64,000 nucleotides of DNA from Microvirga puerhi (GTDB taxonomy: Bacteria > Pseudomonadota > Alphaproteobacteria > Rhizobiales > Beijerinckiaceae). The translations under genes were made by a program, and so were the position numbers. Below, piece by piece: positions 9,174-19,931 of the stretch (positions within the stretch are counted from its first letter, which is position 1; the number at the start of each line of letters is the position of its first letter). The stretch is from contig NZ_JAIRBM010000006.1 in NCBI RefSeq assembly GCF_020089865.1, positions 207,292 to 271,291 of the forward strand. Direction: 5' to 3'. The notes below the pieces were generated by a model. The model was not told where the DNA came from and searched no databases. It saw only the letters and a program-made list of their open reading frames with translations.

Positions 9174-9683
9174 ATGGATACCAGCAAAGCTGCATTCGAC
9201 GATCCGGAGCGGCTCGAAAGGCCCGTTTTCGAGGCCGTGATCAGACCCCATAGGTCTCTTGGACCGGAAGGGTTCAGGATCGTCATGATCCTCCTTTGCC
9301 TTTGCTCGATCATCGCAAGCCTGCCTTTCGTCATCTCGGGATCCTGGCCCATCGCTGGGTTCTTCGGCCTCGATTTCCTCGGCCTCTATCTGGCGTTCCG
9401 AATCAATTACCGGCAGGGACAATCCTTCGAGGTTCTTGTCCTGACGCCCATCCGATTGCTGCTCAAGAAGGTCAGCGCCCGGGGAGAAGTCCGGGAGTTC
9501 CAGTTCAACCCGCTCTGGACCCGGCTCGACCGCCAGGATGACGACGAATTCGGACTCCAGGAGTTGTCGCTCGTCTCCCGTGGCCAGCACGTGGTCGTCG
9601 CCCACGACCTGTCCCCCGGAGAGCGCGAAAGCTTCGCCGAAGCCCTCAGTCGGGCCCTGTCAGAGGTGAAGCGGGGCTATTGA
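9174..9683 (+). CDS. DUF2244 family membrane protein
   Basis: A 169-residue protein with two adjacent transmembrane helices (about residues 34-55 and 60-75) and a cytoplasmic C-terminal half containing NPLWTRLDRQ and LSPGERESFAEALSRAL, which fits DUF2244. These proteins are common in alphaproteobacteria, often near nth or cytochrome oxidase genes; the function is unknown. It is transcribed divergently from nth and probably shares a short promoter region of about 20 bp with it. Confidence 0.85.
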   Translation: MDTSKAAFDDPERLERPVFEAVIRPHRSLGPEGFRIVMILLCLCSIIASLPFVISGSWPIAGFFGLDFLGLYLAFRINYRQGQSFEVLVLTPIRLLLKKVSARGEVREFQFNPLWTRLDRQDDDEFGLQELSLVSRGQHVVVAHDLSPGERESFAEALSRALSEVKRGY

Positions 9684-9795
9684 CGGCACCCTCGCTCCCG
9701 TCTGACTTGAGAGGTGAAGAGGAAGAGATGCATCACAGGAAACGGGTGTCGCCTGCCATGGCGAGGGCTATGATCATGGTCAAAGGATCACGCCC

Positions 9796-10701
9796 ATGCT
9801 GAACACATTGCGCGACATCACCATCGAGCCGGCGGCTTTGAAGATCCCGGCCGAGCCGCATTCGGACTACGAGCGCGTCCGCTCGATCATCGCCTACATT
9901 TCCGAGCGCTGGCGCGACCAGCCTTCCCTGGAGGCGATCGCTGAGCATGTGGGTCTTTCCACCACCCATGTGCACCATCTCTTCCGCCGCTGGGCCGGGC
10001 TGTCTCCAAAGGCGTTTCTCCAGGCCATTACGCTGGACAATGCCAAGGCTCTGCTCGCCTCCTCGGCCAGCGTGCTCGACACCACCTATGAGCTTGGCCT
10101 TTCGGGACCGGCGCGCCTGCACGATCTCTTCGTCACCCACGAGGCCATGACGCCCGGCGACTACAAGGCAGGCTGCAATGGCCTGACCATGCGCTATGGA
10201 TTCCACCCCTCCCCCTTCGGCGAAGCCGTGCTGATCGCCACCGACCGGGGCCTCGCCGGGCTGGGCTTCGTGGACGACGGCGATCGGCAGGCGGCCCTTG
10301 CGGACCTGATGCGCCGCTGGCCCAAGGCCGTCTATGTCGAGGACGAGGCCGCCACGGCCCCGCTCGCCCGGCGGATCTTCAGCCCGTCGCAATGGCGGTC
10401 CGAGCAGCCGCTCCGGGTCGTCCTGATCGGCACGGATTTCGAGGTCCGGGTCTGGCAGACCCTGCTGCGCATCCCCCGGGACGGCGCGACCACCTATTCC
10501 GACATCGCCCGCCATATCGGCAACCCGAAGGCCTGCCGCGCTGTCGGGGCGGCAGTCGGGCGCAACCCCGTTTCCTTCGTCGTCCCCTGCCACCGGGTGC
10601 TCGGCAAGTCCGGCGCTCTCACCGGCTACCATTGGGGTCTGACTCGCAAGCAGGCAATCCTCGGCTGGGAAGCGGGCCAGGGCCTGGGCCTGAACGGCTG
10701 A
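9796..10701 (+). CDS. Ada-like AraC regulator fused to methylated-DNA-protein cysteine methyltransferase
   Basis: A 301-residue fusion. Residues about 28-125 form an AraC-type double helix-turn-helix (SLEAIAEHVGLSTTHVHHLF), and residues about 135-295 a methylguanine-DNA methyltransferase with the acceptor motif PCHR (Cys265) and the arginine-finger region AVGAAVGRNP. E. coli Ada has an additional N-terminal zinc domain with the phosphotriester-accepting Cys; that is absent here, so methylation-dependent activation by that route is not expected. It probably repairs O6-methylguanine and may regulate itself. A strong hairpin follows before dnaK. Confidence 0.93.
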   Translation: MLNTLRDITIEPAALKIPAEPHSDYERVRSIIAYISERWRDQPSLEAIAEHVGLSTTHVHHLFRRWAGLSPKAFLQAITLDNAKALLASSASVLDTTYELGLSGPARLHDLFVTHEAMTPGDYKAGCNGLTMRYGFHPSPFGEAVLIATDRGLAGLGFVDDGDRQAALADLMRRWPKAVYVEDEAATAPLARRIFSPSQWRSEQPLRVVLIGTDFEVRVWQTLLRIPRDGATTYSDIARHIGNPKACRAVGAAVGRNPVSFVVPCHRVLGKSGALTGYHWGLTRKQAILGWEAGQGLGLNG

Positions 10702-10790
10702 AGGGCCAATTCCCCCCGCGGGCCGAGGGCGAGGGAGCACGATTCCCTCCCCGCCTCCGCTTATGGCAGGATTGCAACACCTCCTTCGGG

Positions 10791-10823
10791 CGACGATGAG
10801 CGCAACGCATCCGCTCATCGTCG
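10791..10823 (+). terminator. Strong hairpin between the Ada-like gene and dnaK
   Basis: A perfect 12-bp stem (CGACGATGAGCG / CGCTCATCGTCG) with a 9-nt loop ends two bases before the proposed dnaK -35 element. The trailing sequence TCTTGCG has only a weak U-tract, so termination efficiency is uncertain. It could act as a transcriptional boundary for the upstream gene. Confidence 0.45.
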
Positions 10824-10824
10824 T

Positions 10825-10853
10825 CTTGCGGCGTTTCAAACTCCTTCTTATAT
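10825..10853 (+). promoter_or_regulatory. Putative RpoH (heat-shock sigma) promoter of dnaK
   Basis: CTTGCG at 10825-10830 and CTTATAT at 10847-10853 are separated by 16 bp and lie about 118 bp upstream of dnaK. The same layout (CTTGAT-16 bp-CTGATAT) precedes grpE. This resembles the alphaproteobacterial RpoH consensus (CTTG ... CYTATNT). No CIRCE element is present here. Confidence 0.5.
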
Positions 10854-10971
10854 CAGCGCCAGCACAGGGGGCAGCCGGCTACGGAAGCATCCTGTCCATG
10901 TTCAACCCATAAGCCATGGGCCGGGCTGCTTTTAGGGCCCGGCGGTCTGCTTGAAAGTGAGGGATCCCGCC

Positions 10972-12888
<1,917 letters not shown>

Positions 12889-12912
12889 TCCATGGCCGCG
12901 GTTTGACGAATT

Positions 12913-12949
12913 CGGCACCCGGTGTTTCATCGCCGGGTGCCGTTTTCTT
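12913..12949 (+). terminator. Intrinsic terminator after dnaK
   Basis: A 10-bp perfect stem (CGGCACCCGG / CCGGGTGCCG) with a 10-nt loop, followed by TTTTCTT. It is well placed 25 bp after the dnaK stop, and would uncouple or attenuate transcription of the downstream YdeI-like gene and dnaJ. Confidence 0.85.
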
Positions 12950-12977
12950 GAACGGGCTGGAAAGGCTTGAAGCAAGA

Positions 12978-13169
12978 ATGAACGACCTGCCGACCGATAT
13001 CCGTGACGCCCTCCTCCGGCACAGCGAGGCCGCCCGGGTCTTCGAGCGCCTGTTACCCTCCCATCGACGAGAATATGTCCGGTGGGTCGACGAGGCGAAG
13101 AAGCCGGAAACCCGGACGAAACGAATCGGCAGCATGATGGAGCGGCTGACCGCTCCGAGGGGCGCCTGA
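12978..13169 (+). CDS. Short YdeI/OmdA-domain protein
   Basis: A 63-residue protein corresponding to only the C-terminal helical domain of the YdeI/OmpD-associated (OmdA) family: [37 protein letters not shown] and RIGSMMERL. Full-length family members are much longer, so this is a stand-alone domain or a truncated relic. It begins after the dnaK terminator and ends one base before the dnaJ start codon, so it is probably co-translated with dnaJ. A role in the chaperone system is only suggested by position. Confidence 0.72.
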   Translation: MNDLPTDIRDALLRHSEAARVFERLLPSHRREYVRWVDEAKKPETRTKRIGSMMERLTAPRGA

Positions 13170-13170
13170 C

Positions 13171-14310
13171 ATGTCGAAGAGCGATTATTACGAGGTCCTC
13201 GGCGTTTCGCGGACCTGTACCGAAGTGGAGATGAAATCCGCGTTTCGGAAGCTCGCGATGAAATATCACCCGGACCGCAACCCGGGAGACCATGAAGCCG
13301 AGATCAAGTTCAAAGAGATCAACGAGGCCTATCAGACCCTGTCCGATGGCCAGAAGCGGGCGGCCTACGACCGGTACGGTCATGCGGCCTTCGCCAATGG
13401 CGGCGGGGGCGGTCCGGGCTTCGGCGGCGATTTCTCCGACTTCATGTCGGACATCTTCGAGAATTTCTTCGGCGATGCGGGCGGGCGTGGGCGCGGTCGG
13501 AATACCGGCGGTCGCGAGCGCGGCGCCGACATGCGCTACAATCTCGAGATCGGTTTGGACGAGGCCTTCCATGGCAAGACCGCCGAACTGAAGATCCCCA
13601 CCTCCGTCACCTGCGAGGTCTGTACCGGCAGCGGCGCGAAGGCCGGCTCACAGCCCAAGCCCTGCCCGACCTGCGGCGGTGCCGGACGCGTGCGCGCCAC
13701 CCAGGGCTTTTTCTCCATCGAGCGGACCTGCCCCAACTGCCATGGCCGCGGCGAGGTGATCGACGATCCCTGCCCCAATTGCGGCGGCGCGGGCCGCGTC
13801 ACGCGCGAGCGCACGCTCTCGGTCAACATTCCCGCGGGCGTCGAAGACGGCACGCGCATCCGTCTCGCCGGCGAGGGCGAGGCCGGCCTGCGCGGCGGTC
13901 CGCCCGGGGATCTCTACATCTTCCTGTCGCTCAAGGCGCATCCCTTCTATCAGCGCGATGGAGCGGATCTGTTCTGCCGCGTCCCGATCTCCATGGTTAC
14001 GGCGGCCCTCGGCGGAGAGTTCGACGTGCCGACGCTCAGTGGCGGCGATGCGCAGGTGAAGGTTCCCGAAGGCACCCAGTCCGGCAAGCAGTTCCGTCTC
14101 AAGGGCAAGGGCATGCCGGTGCTGCGTTCGCGGGACGTGGGCGATCTCTACATTCAGGTTGTTGTGGAAACGCCGCAGAAACTCAGCAAGCGCCAGCGCG
14201 AGCTCCTGATGGAGTTCGACCAGGAATGCTCCAAGGAAAACCACCCTGAGAGCACTGGATTTTTCTCCCGCGTGCGCGAGTTCTTCGACGGGCTGAGTGG
14301 ATCCACTTAG
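13171..14310 (+). CDS. dnaJ: Chaperone protein DnaJ (type I Hsp40)
   Basis: A 379-residue co-chaperone that stimulates DnaK ATPase and delivers clients. The J domain has HPD at residues 33-35. A Gly/Phe-rich linker ([15 protein letters not shown]) follows, then four zinc-binding repeats [24 protein letters not shown] and CPNCGGAG, and the two C-terminal beta domains. The start lies one base after the preceding small gene's stop. The unusual Cys at residue 16 (SRTCTEVE) is not part of the zinc sites. Confidence 0.98.
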   Translation: MSKSDYYEVLGVSRTCTEVEMKSAFRKLAMKYHPDRNPGDHEAEIKFKEINEAYQTLSDGQKRAAYDRYGHAAFANGGGGGPGFGGDFSDFMSDIFENFFGDAGGRGRGRNTGGRERGADMRYNLEIGLDEAFHGKTAELKIPTSVTCEVCTGSGAKAGSQPKPCPTCGGAGRVRATQGFFSIERTCPNCHGRGEVIDDPCPNCGGAGRVTRERTLSVNIPAGVEDGTRIRLAGEGEAGLRGGPPGDLYIFLSLKAHPFYQRDGADLFCRVPISMVTAALGGEFDVPTLSGGDAQVKVPEGTQSGKQFRLKGKGMPVLRSRDVGDLYIQVVVETPQKLSKRQRELLMEFDQECSKENHPESTGFFSRVREFFDGLSGST

Positions 14311-14375
14311 CTTGACGGTCGTTTTCATTGAGTTCTAAAGAACCTGTCTGATCCGCGGCTCAAAGGGTCTGCCCA

Positions 14376-14999
14376 GTGCTCCAGTCGTTCCAACGGCCTC
14401 GGTCTCGAAAACTGCCCCTCGGCAAAGACCGCTTTGAAGACGAAGCTCGTTTCTTGAGATCTTGGCTGGAGCGACCTCTGGTGGTCGGCGCGGTCACGCC
14501 ATCCGGCAAGGCGCTCGCCCGGACGATGGCGGCCTATGTGGATCCCCGCGTTCCCGGCCCGATCCTGGAACTCGGCCCCGGCACAGGCCCGGTGACCGAT
14601 GCCCTGATTCGCCGGGGCGTTGCCCAGGACCGGCTCATCCTCATCGAGTTCAACCCGGAATTCTGCCAGCTTCTGAAGCGCCGCTTTCCCAAGGCGACCA
14701 TCGTCCAGGGCGATGCCTACGACCTCGGCGAGACCCTGTCGGGCGTCCTGAAGGAGCCGGCGGCCGCGACCGTGTCGAGCCTGCCGCTCTTCACGAAGCC
14801 CATGGACCAGCGCTTGGAGCTCCTGGAAACCGCGCAGGGCATGATGCATGCCGATGCGCCCTTCATCCAGTTCACCTATGCGGTCGTGCCGCCGATCCCG
14901 GCGCGCTCGAAAGCCTACCGCACCCGCGCCTCGAACCGGATCTGGCGCAATCTCCCCCCGGCCCGTGTCTGGGTCTACAACAAGGTCAACCATCCATGA
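14376..14999 (+). CDS. pmtA: PmtA-type phospholipid N-methyltransferase
   Basis: A 207-residue class I SAM-dependent methyltransferase similar to rhizobial PmtA, which methylates phosphatidylethanolamine three times to phosphatidylcholine. The glycine-rich SAM motif is [16 protein letters not shown], with the acidic post-beta-2 residue in LIEFNPEF. Segments [16 protein letters not shown] and SSLPLFTKP are characteristic of the group. Translation begins at GTG 14376, preceded by AAAGGG. The stop overlaps the pyrF start (ATGA), so the two genes are translationally coupled. Confidence 0.88.
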   Translation: MLQSFQRPRSRKLPLGKDRFEDEARFLRSWLERPLVVGAVTPSGKALARTMAAYVDPRVPGPILELGPGTGPVTDALIRRGVAQDRLILIEFNPEFCQLLKRRFPKATIVQGDAYDLGETLSGVLKEPAAATVSSLPLFTKPMDQRLELLETAQGMMHADAPFIQFTYAVVPPIPARSKAYRTRASNRIWRNLPPARVWVYNKVNHP

Positions 15000-15739
15000 G
15001 CGCCGCCATGTCCCTTCGCACCGAATCCCTGCCGGGCGAGGACATGCGTGACAGATTGATCATCGGCCTCGATATTTCGTCGGTCGAAGAGGCGCGCGGA
15101 ATCGTCGAACGGATCGGCGATGCCGGGACCTTCTACAAGATCGGATACCAGCTCGCCTATGCGGGCGGCTTCGAGCTGGCGCGGGAACTCATTGCGGATG
15201 GCAAGAAGGTCTTTCTCGACCTCAAGCTCCATGACATCGCCAACACCGTCGAGCAGGGCGTGCGCTCGGTCGCTCGCCTCGGCGCGACGCTTCTGACAGT
15301 GCATGCCTATCCGCAGACCATGCGGGCGGCGGTTGCCGGCAAGGCCGGCTCGCCCCTGAAGATCCTCGCCGTCACCGTCCTGACCTCCTACGACGACAGT
15401 GACCTGATCGAGGCGGGCTATGCCCCGGTCTCCACCGCCGATCTCGTGGCGCGCCGCGCGGGCCAGGCGCGCGACATCGGCGTCGATGGAATCGTCTGCG
15501 CCGCGCCGGAAGCGGCGCGTGTTCGCGCGATCCTCGGCCCCGACCGCCTCATCGTCACTCCCGGCATCCGTCCGGCCGGAGCCGAAATCGGCGACCAGAA
15601 ACGCGTCGTCACGCCCGCCGACGCAATCCGCGCCGGAGCCACCCATCTCGTGGTCGCGCGTCCCATCGTGAAGGCCGAGGATCCCCGCGCCGCCGCGCAG
15701 GCGATCCTCGCCGAAATGAGCGCCGCGCATCGCGCTTGA
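14996..15739 (+). CDS. pyrF: Orotidine 5'-phosphate decarboxylase
   Basis: A 247-residue TIM-barrel enzyme that converts OMP to UMP, the last step of de novo pyrimidine synthesis. The catalytic motif [11 protein letters not shown] (residues 75-85, Lys77) and the phosphate-gripping VTPGIRPAG are present. ATG 14996 overlaps the pmtA stop codon by 4 bp and is preferred. Alternative starts at 15008 and 15044 would trim a short non-conserved leader. Confidence 0.97.
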   Translation: MSAAMSLRTESLPGEDMRDRLIIGLDISSVEEARGIVERIGDAGTFYKIGYQLAYAGGFELARELIADGKKVFLDLKLHDIANTVEQGVRSVARLGATLLTVHAYPQTMRAAVAGKAGSPLKILAVTVLTSYDDSDLIEAGYAPVSTADLVARRAGQARDIGVDGIVCAAPEAARVRAILGPDRLIVTPGIRPAGAEIGDQKRVVTPADAIRAGATHLVVARPIVKAEDPRAAAQAILAEMSAAHRA

Positions 15740-15793
15740 CGGCAAATCGCCAACAGCGTTCCCCTACCCTCTTCACATCAAGGAAGCCGCGCC

Positions 15794-16084
15794 ATGCCCA
15801 AAGGCTATGTCATTGCCCGCGTCACCGTCACGAATCCCGAGGCCTATGCCGAGTATGCGAAGGGTGCGACTGCGGCGATCAAGCAATACGGTGGACGCCC
15901 GCTCGTGCGCGGGGGCGCCCATGAGGCGCTCGAAGGCGAGGCGCGCCCGCGCAACGTCGTGATCGAATTCGACTCGATGGAGCAGGCGCGCCGCTATTAT
16001 CATTCGCCCGAATACCAGGCGGCCAAGGCGAAGCGCGAGGGCGCCTGCATTGCAGAATTCGTCCTCGTCGAAGGAGCGGAATGA
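15794..16084 (+). CDS. DUF1330 family protein (first of tandem pair)
   Basis: A 96-residue ferredoxin-fold (dimeric alpha/beta barrel-like) protein of the DUF1330 family: KGYVIARVTVTNPEAYAEY at the start, VRGGAHEALEG in the middle and NVVIEFDSMEQARRYYHSPEYQ near the end. It is about 50 percent similar to the next gene by eye, so the pair arose by tandem duplication. Its stop overlaps the next start (ATGA). Function in the family is not established. Confidence 0.9.
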   Translation: MPKGYVIARVTVTNPEAYAEYAKGATAAIKQYGGRPLVRGGAHEALEGEARPRNVVIEFDSMEQARRYYHSPEYQAAKAKREGACIAEFVLVEGAE

Positions 16085-16389
16085 TGGCCAAGGGGTATTG
16101 GATCGGCCGCGTCGATGTCTCCAACCCGGACGCCTATCAGAACTACGTCCGCGCCAATGCCGCGGCCTTCGCAAAGTTTGGTGCCCGCTTCCTCGTGCGC
16201 GGCGGCGCGTTCAAGGCGGTCGAAGGCGACGCCCGCGCGCGCAACGTGGTGATCGAATTCCCGTCCTACGAGGCGGCCCTTGCCTGCTGGGATTCGCCCG
16301 AATACAAGGCCGCCAAGGCGGAGCGCGACGGCCATGCGATGGCCGAGATCATCGTGATCGAGGGATATGACGGGCCGCAGCCCGCATGA
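16081..16389 (+). CDS. DUF1330 family protein (second of tandem pair)
   Basis: A 102-residue paralogue of the preceding gene with the same landmarks (KGYWIGRVDVSNPDAYQNY, LVRGGAFKAVEG, CWDSPEYKAAKAERDG). Two adjacent ATG codons (16081 and 16084) are possible starts; the AAGGAG in the end of the previous gene serves as ribosome binding site. It overlaps both neighbours by 4 bp, giving a tightly coupled DUF1330-DUF1330-GNAT operon. Confidence 0.9.
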   Translation: MMAKGYWIGRVDVSNPDAYQNYVRANAAAFAKFGARFLVRGGAFKAVEGDARARNVVIEFPSYEAALACWDSPEYKAAKAERDGHAMAEIIVIEGYDGPQPA

Positions 16390-16907
16390 CCGATCCGACC
16401 TATTCTGTTCGTCCGAGCCAGCAGGACGACCTCGCTCGTCTTGCCGACGTGGAGCGATCTGCGGCCGTCGTCTACTTCGCGGCCCTCGGAGAGCCGACGG
16501 ACGTTCCGGATGTCATGGCTCCGGACACCTTGCGGGCCTGTCATGACACAGGCCTGCTCTGGATTTCCGTGGACGGGTCGGACAGGCCCGTTGGCTTTCT
16601 TGCCGCCGAAAAGATCGATGGGTCGCTGTTCATCAAGGAGATGAGCGTCCATCAGAACCATCAGCGTCGCGGCTTGGGCCATTGTCTGATGCAGACGGCT
16701 CTGGCGCATGCGAGGGATTCCGGCTGCGCATCCGTCTCGCTGACGACGGATCGGTTGATCCCCTTCAATGCTCCCTTCTACGAACGGATCGGCTTTTCGG
16801 CTCTGCCGATCGATGAAGCGCCCGCAGCGCTTCGCCTCGTTCATGACCAAGAGATCAAAAGCGGTTTCGATCCCCGGCGGCGCATCCTCATGATCCGCAG
16901 GCTCTGA
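16386..16907 (+). CDS. GNAT family N-acetyltransferase
   Basis: A 173-residue acetyltransferase with the acetyl-CoA pyrophosphate-binding motif [10 protein letters not shown] (about residues 96-105) following the [10 protein letters not shown] strand, and a C-terminal YERIGFSAL motif. The start overlaps the upstream DUF1330 gene by 4 bp. The family includes small-molecule and protein N-acetyltransferases; the substrate cannot be read from the sequence. Confidence 0.9.
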   Translation: MTDPTYSVRPSQQDDLARLADVERSAAVVYFAALGEPTDVPDVMAPDTLRACHDTGLLWISVDGSDRPVGFLAAEKIDGSLFIKEMSVHQNHQRRGLGHCLMQTALAHARDSGCASVSLTTDRLIPFNAPFYERIGFSALPIDEAPAALRLVHDQEIKSGFDPRRRILMIRRL

Positions 16908-16963
16908 GCTTTGCACCGCTCGGCCATGCGGCTATACCCAGGACGACCGAAGGAGAGACTGGC

Positions 16964-17779
16964 ATGAGCGAGATGCGACTTGTCGTGGTGGGCGCGGCCG
17001 GGCGCATGGGGCGCATGCTCGTCGAGGCCGTGGCCGAGGCGGAGGGCTGTCGCCTGGTCGGCGCCATCGCCAGGCCGGGTTCGGAAGCCATCGGCCACGA
17101 TGCCGGCCTGATTGCCGGAATTGGCCTCCTCGATGTGGACATCACGGACGATCCTCTCCCGGTTTTTGCCCAAGCCGACGGCGTTCTCGATTTCACCACC
17201 CCGGGGGCAACGGTCGCCTTCGCCACGCTTGCCGCGCAAGCGCGCATCGTCCACGTGGTCGGCACGACCGGCCTGCAGGACCCGGATTTCGCCAAGCTCG
17301 AAGCGGCGGCGCGCCACGCACGGATCATCCAGTCCGGAAACATGTCGCTCGGGGTCAACCTGCTGGCCGGGCTCGTTCGCCGGGCGGCTGCGGCACTGGG
17401 TGAGGATTTCGACATCGAAATCCTGGAGATGCACCATCGCATGAAGGTCGACGCCCCATCCGGAACGGCTTTGCTCCTCGGCGACGCCGCGGCCGAGGGC
17501 CGGAAGGTCTCGCTCAAGGATCATTCCGTCCGCGTCCGCGACGGGCACACCGGCGCTCGCCGCGCCGGCGACATCGGCTTTGCGAGCCTGCGCGGGGGCA
17601 CCGTGGTAGGCGAGCACAACGTGATCTTCGCAGGCGCGGGCGAGCGGCTCGAGCTGGCGCACCGGGCCGAGGACCGGGGTATCTTCGCACGCGGCGCCGT
17701 CAAGGCCGCCCTCTGGGGCTTTGACAAGAAGCCCGGTTACTATTCCATGGCCGACGTGCTCGGCCTCGACCATCCCTGA
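16964..17779 (+). CDS. dapB: 4-hydroxy-tetrahydrodipicolinate reductase
   Basis: A 271-residue NAD(P)H-dependent reductase of the diaminopimelate/lysine pathway. The nucleotide-binding motif is GAAGRMGRM (residues 10-18), and the catalytic loop [15 protein letters not shown] carries His157/His158 and Lys161. An acidic-free segment after the second strand (AIARPGS) suggests NADPH use, but this is not decisive. An RBS-like GGAGAG precedes the ATG. gpmA follows after 35 bp. Confidence 0.97.
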   Translation: MSEMRLVVVGAAGRMGRMLVEAVAEAEGCRLVGAIARPGSEAIGHDAGLIAGIGLLDVDITDDPLPVFAQADGVLDFTTPGATVAFATLAAQARIVHVVGTTGLQDPDFAKLEAAARHARIIQSGNMSLGVNLLAGLVRRAAAALGEDFDIEILEMHHRMKVDAPSGTALLLGDAAAEGRKVSLKDHSVRVRDGHTGARRAGDIGFASLRGGTVVGEHNVIFAGAGERLELAHRAEDRGIFARGAVKAALWGFDKKPGYYSMADVLGLDHP

Positions 17780-17814
17780 AACCTGTTCCACCCATCGACC
17801 GGAGACGCCGATCC

Positions 17815-18435
17815 ATGAACCGCCTTCTCGTCCTTGCCCGCCACGGCCAAAGCGACTGGAACCTCAAGAACCTCTTCACGGGCTGGAAGGATCCTGGCCT
17901 CACGGATCTCGGCGTCGAGGAAGCGCGCGCCGCCGGGCGGAGGCTGAAGGCCCTCGGCATCCAGTTCGATATCGCCTTCACGTCGGACCTGTCGCGAGCA
18001 CAGCGCACCTGCGATTTGATCCTGGAAGAGATCGGCCAGCCGGGTCTTAAGACCATCAAGGACCAGGCCCTCAACGAGCGCGACTACGGCGATCTCTCGG
18101 GTCTCAACAAGGATGACGCCCGCGCCAAGTGGGGCGAGGATCAGGTCCATCTCTGGCGCCGCTCCTACGACGTCCCCCCGCCCGGCGGAGAAAGCCTCAA
18201 GGACACCGTGGCGCGCGTGCTGCCCTACTATATGCGCGAGATCCTGCCCCGCGTGATGCGCGGCGAGCGCATCCTCGTGGCCGCCCACGGCAATTCCCTG
18301 CGCGCCCTGGTGATGGTCCTCGACGGCCTGACGCCGGAGACGATTCCCTCGATGGAACTCGCGACCGGTGTGCCGCTGGTCTACAATCTCAAGGCGGACA
18401 CCACGGTCGCGGACAAGAAGGTGCTCGAGGCGTAG
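17815..18435 (+). CDS. gpmA: 2,3-bisphosphoglycerate-dependent phosphoglycerate mutase
   Basis: A 206-residue glycolytic mutase interconverting 3- and 2-phosphoglycerate. The phospho-histidine motif ARHGQSDWN (His10) is followed by [14 protein letters not shown], and the second catalytic histidine lies in [11 protein letters not shown]. The length fits the short proteobacterial GpmA form. dapB precedes it in the same direction. A GC-rich inverted repeat without a U-run (18434-18455) and then a 144-bp palindromic repeat follow. Confidence 0.96.
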   Translation: MNRLLVLARHGQSDWNLKNLFTGWKDPGLTDLGVEEARAAGRRLKALGIQFDIAFTSDLSRAQRTCDLILEEIGQPGLKTIKDQALNERDYGDLSGLNKDDARAKWGEDQVHLWRRSYDVPPPGGESLKDTVARVLPYYMREILPRVMRGERILVAAHGNSLRALVMVLDGLTPETIPSMELATGVPLVYNLKADTTVADKKVLEA

Positions 18436-18479
18436 CAGGGCCTTTCTCCCCTGCTGCACTGCCGAGGATAACAGACGCT

Positions 18480-18623
18480 GTCATTCCGGGGCGCCGCAGG
18501 CGAGCCCGGAACCCATAAACATTGAGCTTTACGGATAAGGCGCAATGGTCATCCTTGCGCCCTTCCTCGGGTGCTAGTGGTTATGGGTTCCGGGCCTGGT
18601 CCTTCGGACCATCCCGGAATGAC
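18480..18623. repeat. Palindromic repeat element A, copy 1 (144 bp)
   Basis: Terminal 11-bp perfect inverted repeats GTCATTCCGGG / CCCGGAATGAC bound inner arms CCCGGAACCCATAAAC and TTATGGGTTCCGGG. Copy 2 at 34756-34900 has the same ends and the same CCCGGAACCCATAAAC block. The right end is followed by AAGGGG, which serves as the Shine-Dalgarno sequence of alkB 10 bp downstream. Confidence 0.85.
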
Positions 18624-18633
18624 AAGGGGTCCC

Positions 18634-19260
18634 ATGAATTCCATCACTCTCGCCCCCGGCCTCGCTTATTATCCCGACTATCTGGACCGGGCGGCGCAGG
18701 ATGCGCTTCTCAAGGCCGTGCGGGAGGCAACCCGCGCAGCGCCTCTCTATACGCCGCGCATGCCCCGCACGGGCAAGCCGTTCTCCGTGCGCATGACCAA
18801 TTGCGGGGGTCTGGGCTGGGTCTCCGACGAGCATGGATACCGCTATCAGCCGACCCATCCGGAGACCGGCACTGCCTGGCCAGACATCCCGAAGATCGCC
18901 CTCGACGCCTGGGAGGCCCTGAGCGGCTATCCCCATCTGCCGGACGCCTGCCTGATCAACTTCTACGAGCCCAGTGCACGCATGGGCCTGCATCAGGACA
19001 AGGACGAGGAGGAGTTCGACGCGCCGGTGGTCTCGCTCTCCCTCGGCGACACCGCGCTCTTCCGCTACGGTGGCCTCGATCGGAAGGATCCAACGAAGTC
19101 CGTGAAGCTGCGCTCGGGCGATGCGATCGTCTTCGGGGGACCGGCGCGGCTCATCCATCACGGCGTCGACCGGCTCTTTCCGGGTAGCTCGGATCTGCTA
19201 CCCCAGGGTGGCCGACTCAACCTCACCTTGAGAAAGGTCAAGGTCGGCCCTATCTCATGA
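18634..19260 (+). CDS. alkB: Alpha-ketoglutarate-dependent DNA dealkylase AlkB
   Basis: A 208-residue Fe(II)/2-oxoglutarate dioxygenase that oxidatively removes methyl groups from 1-methyladenine and 3-methylcytosine. Iron ligands are His120 and Asp122 (GLHQDKDE) and His176 (LIHHGVDR); the 2-oxoglutarate arginines are R194 and R200 (RLNLTLR). Substrate-loop residues MTNCGGLGWVSDEHGYRY are conserved. The ATG at 18634 is chosen; upstream in-frame codons lie inside a palindromic repeat, which apparently provides the ribosome-binding site. Confidence 0.95.
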   Translation: MNSITLAPGLAYYPDYLDRAAQDALLKAVREATRAAPLYTPRMPRTGKPFSVRMTNCGGLGWVSDEHGYRYQPTHPETGTAWPDIPKIALDAWEALSGYPHLPDACLINFYEPSARMGLHQDKDEEEFDAPVVSLSLGDTALFRYGGLDRKDPTKSVKLRSGDAIVFGGPARLIHHGVDRLFPGSSDLLPQGGRLNLTLRKVKVGPIS

Positions 19261-19284
19261 AACGAGATTACATGAAATCGTGTC

Positions 19285-19845
19285 ATGAAGATTCTGCTCT
19301 CTGCAGGCCTCGCTGCGATGCTGGCCGCGACCAGCGCGGAGGCTCCAACCTCCGTCTTTCCCCCTCGGCCGGGTGTTGAAGCCGAACCCGTGCAGCTCCC
19401 CTATGGGATCGGGGATCGGGCCGGGTTACGCCCCGTGCGGTCCTCGAACGGCAGCGTTGCCCTCACGGACGGGCCAAAGGATGTCTTCGAGCTCGGCGAG
19501 CAGACGCTCGTCACCTTGTCGCAGGCGCCACAGCTCGAGGGATTGAAAGCCCTTCCTCAGACCCGTCGCGATCAGACTCTTCGCCAGCTCGGGACGGAGG
19601 ACCCCGAGCTCCGCGATGTGGCCCTCGAAGCGCTGGGCTCGGCCCAATCCGGCGATATCCTTCGCTACGACATCGTCCTGAGAGCCAGGACCGTCCATTC
19701 CGATCTGGAAGTGGTCAGGATGCTGTCCTTCGTCTTTCTCGACGAATCCGTCGTCCGGATGGCCGCGACCGCGCCGGCGACGGAGCGGGAGGCGAACCTG
19801 CCGCGTTTCCGGAGGCTCGTCCGGAGCCTCACCCTGAGACCATGA
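19285..19845 (+). CDS. Secreted protein of unknown function, paralogue of the next gene's second half
   Basis: A 186-residue protein with a signal peptide (residues 1 to about 19, ending SAEA). Its body aligns by eye with the C-terminal half of the next protein: IGDRAGLRPVRSSNGSVALTDG against VRDQAGFRPVRVTEGNSVLFTEG, and a shared ending NLPRFRRLVRS / YLPRFRQVIDK. It is probably periplasmic. Start 25 bp after alkB. The function is unknown. Confidence 0.8.
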   Translation: MKILLSAGLAAMLAATSAEAPTSVFPPRPGVEAEPVQLPYGIGDRAGLRPVRSSNGSVALTDGPKDVFELGEQTLVTLSQAPQLEGLKALPQTRRDQTLRQLGTEDPELRDVALEALGSAQSGDILRYDIVLRARTVHSDLEVVRMLSFVFLDESVVRMAATAPATEREANLPRFRRLVRSLTLRP

Positions 19846-19931
19846 TGCACCGCCATAAAGGCTTGCTCCGCGGGGCTTAAACGATATTCATAAGAGCGGA
19901 CCTGACTATTGCCTCCGGAGAATGTTCGGCC

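Noticed and set aside
10702..10971. CIRCE element upstream of dnaK
   Set aside because: I looked for TTAGCACTC-N9-GAGTGCTAA here and upstream of grpE and hrcA and did not find it. Only the RpoH-like pattern is present.
18434..18455. Hairpin after gpmA as an intrinsic terminator
   Set aside because: There is a 7-bp AGCAGGG/CCCTGCT stem but no following U-run, so it is not a convincing terminator.
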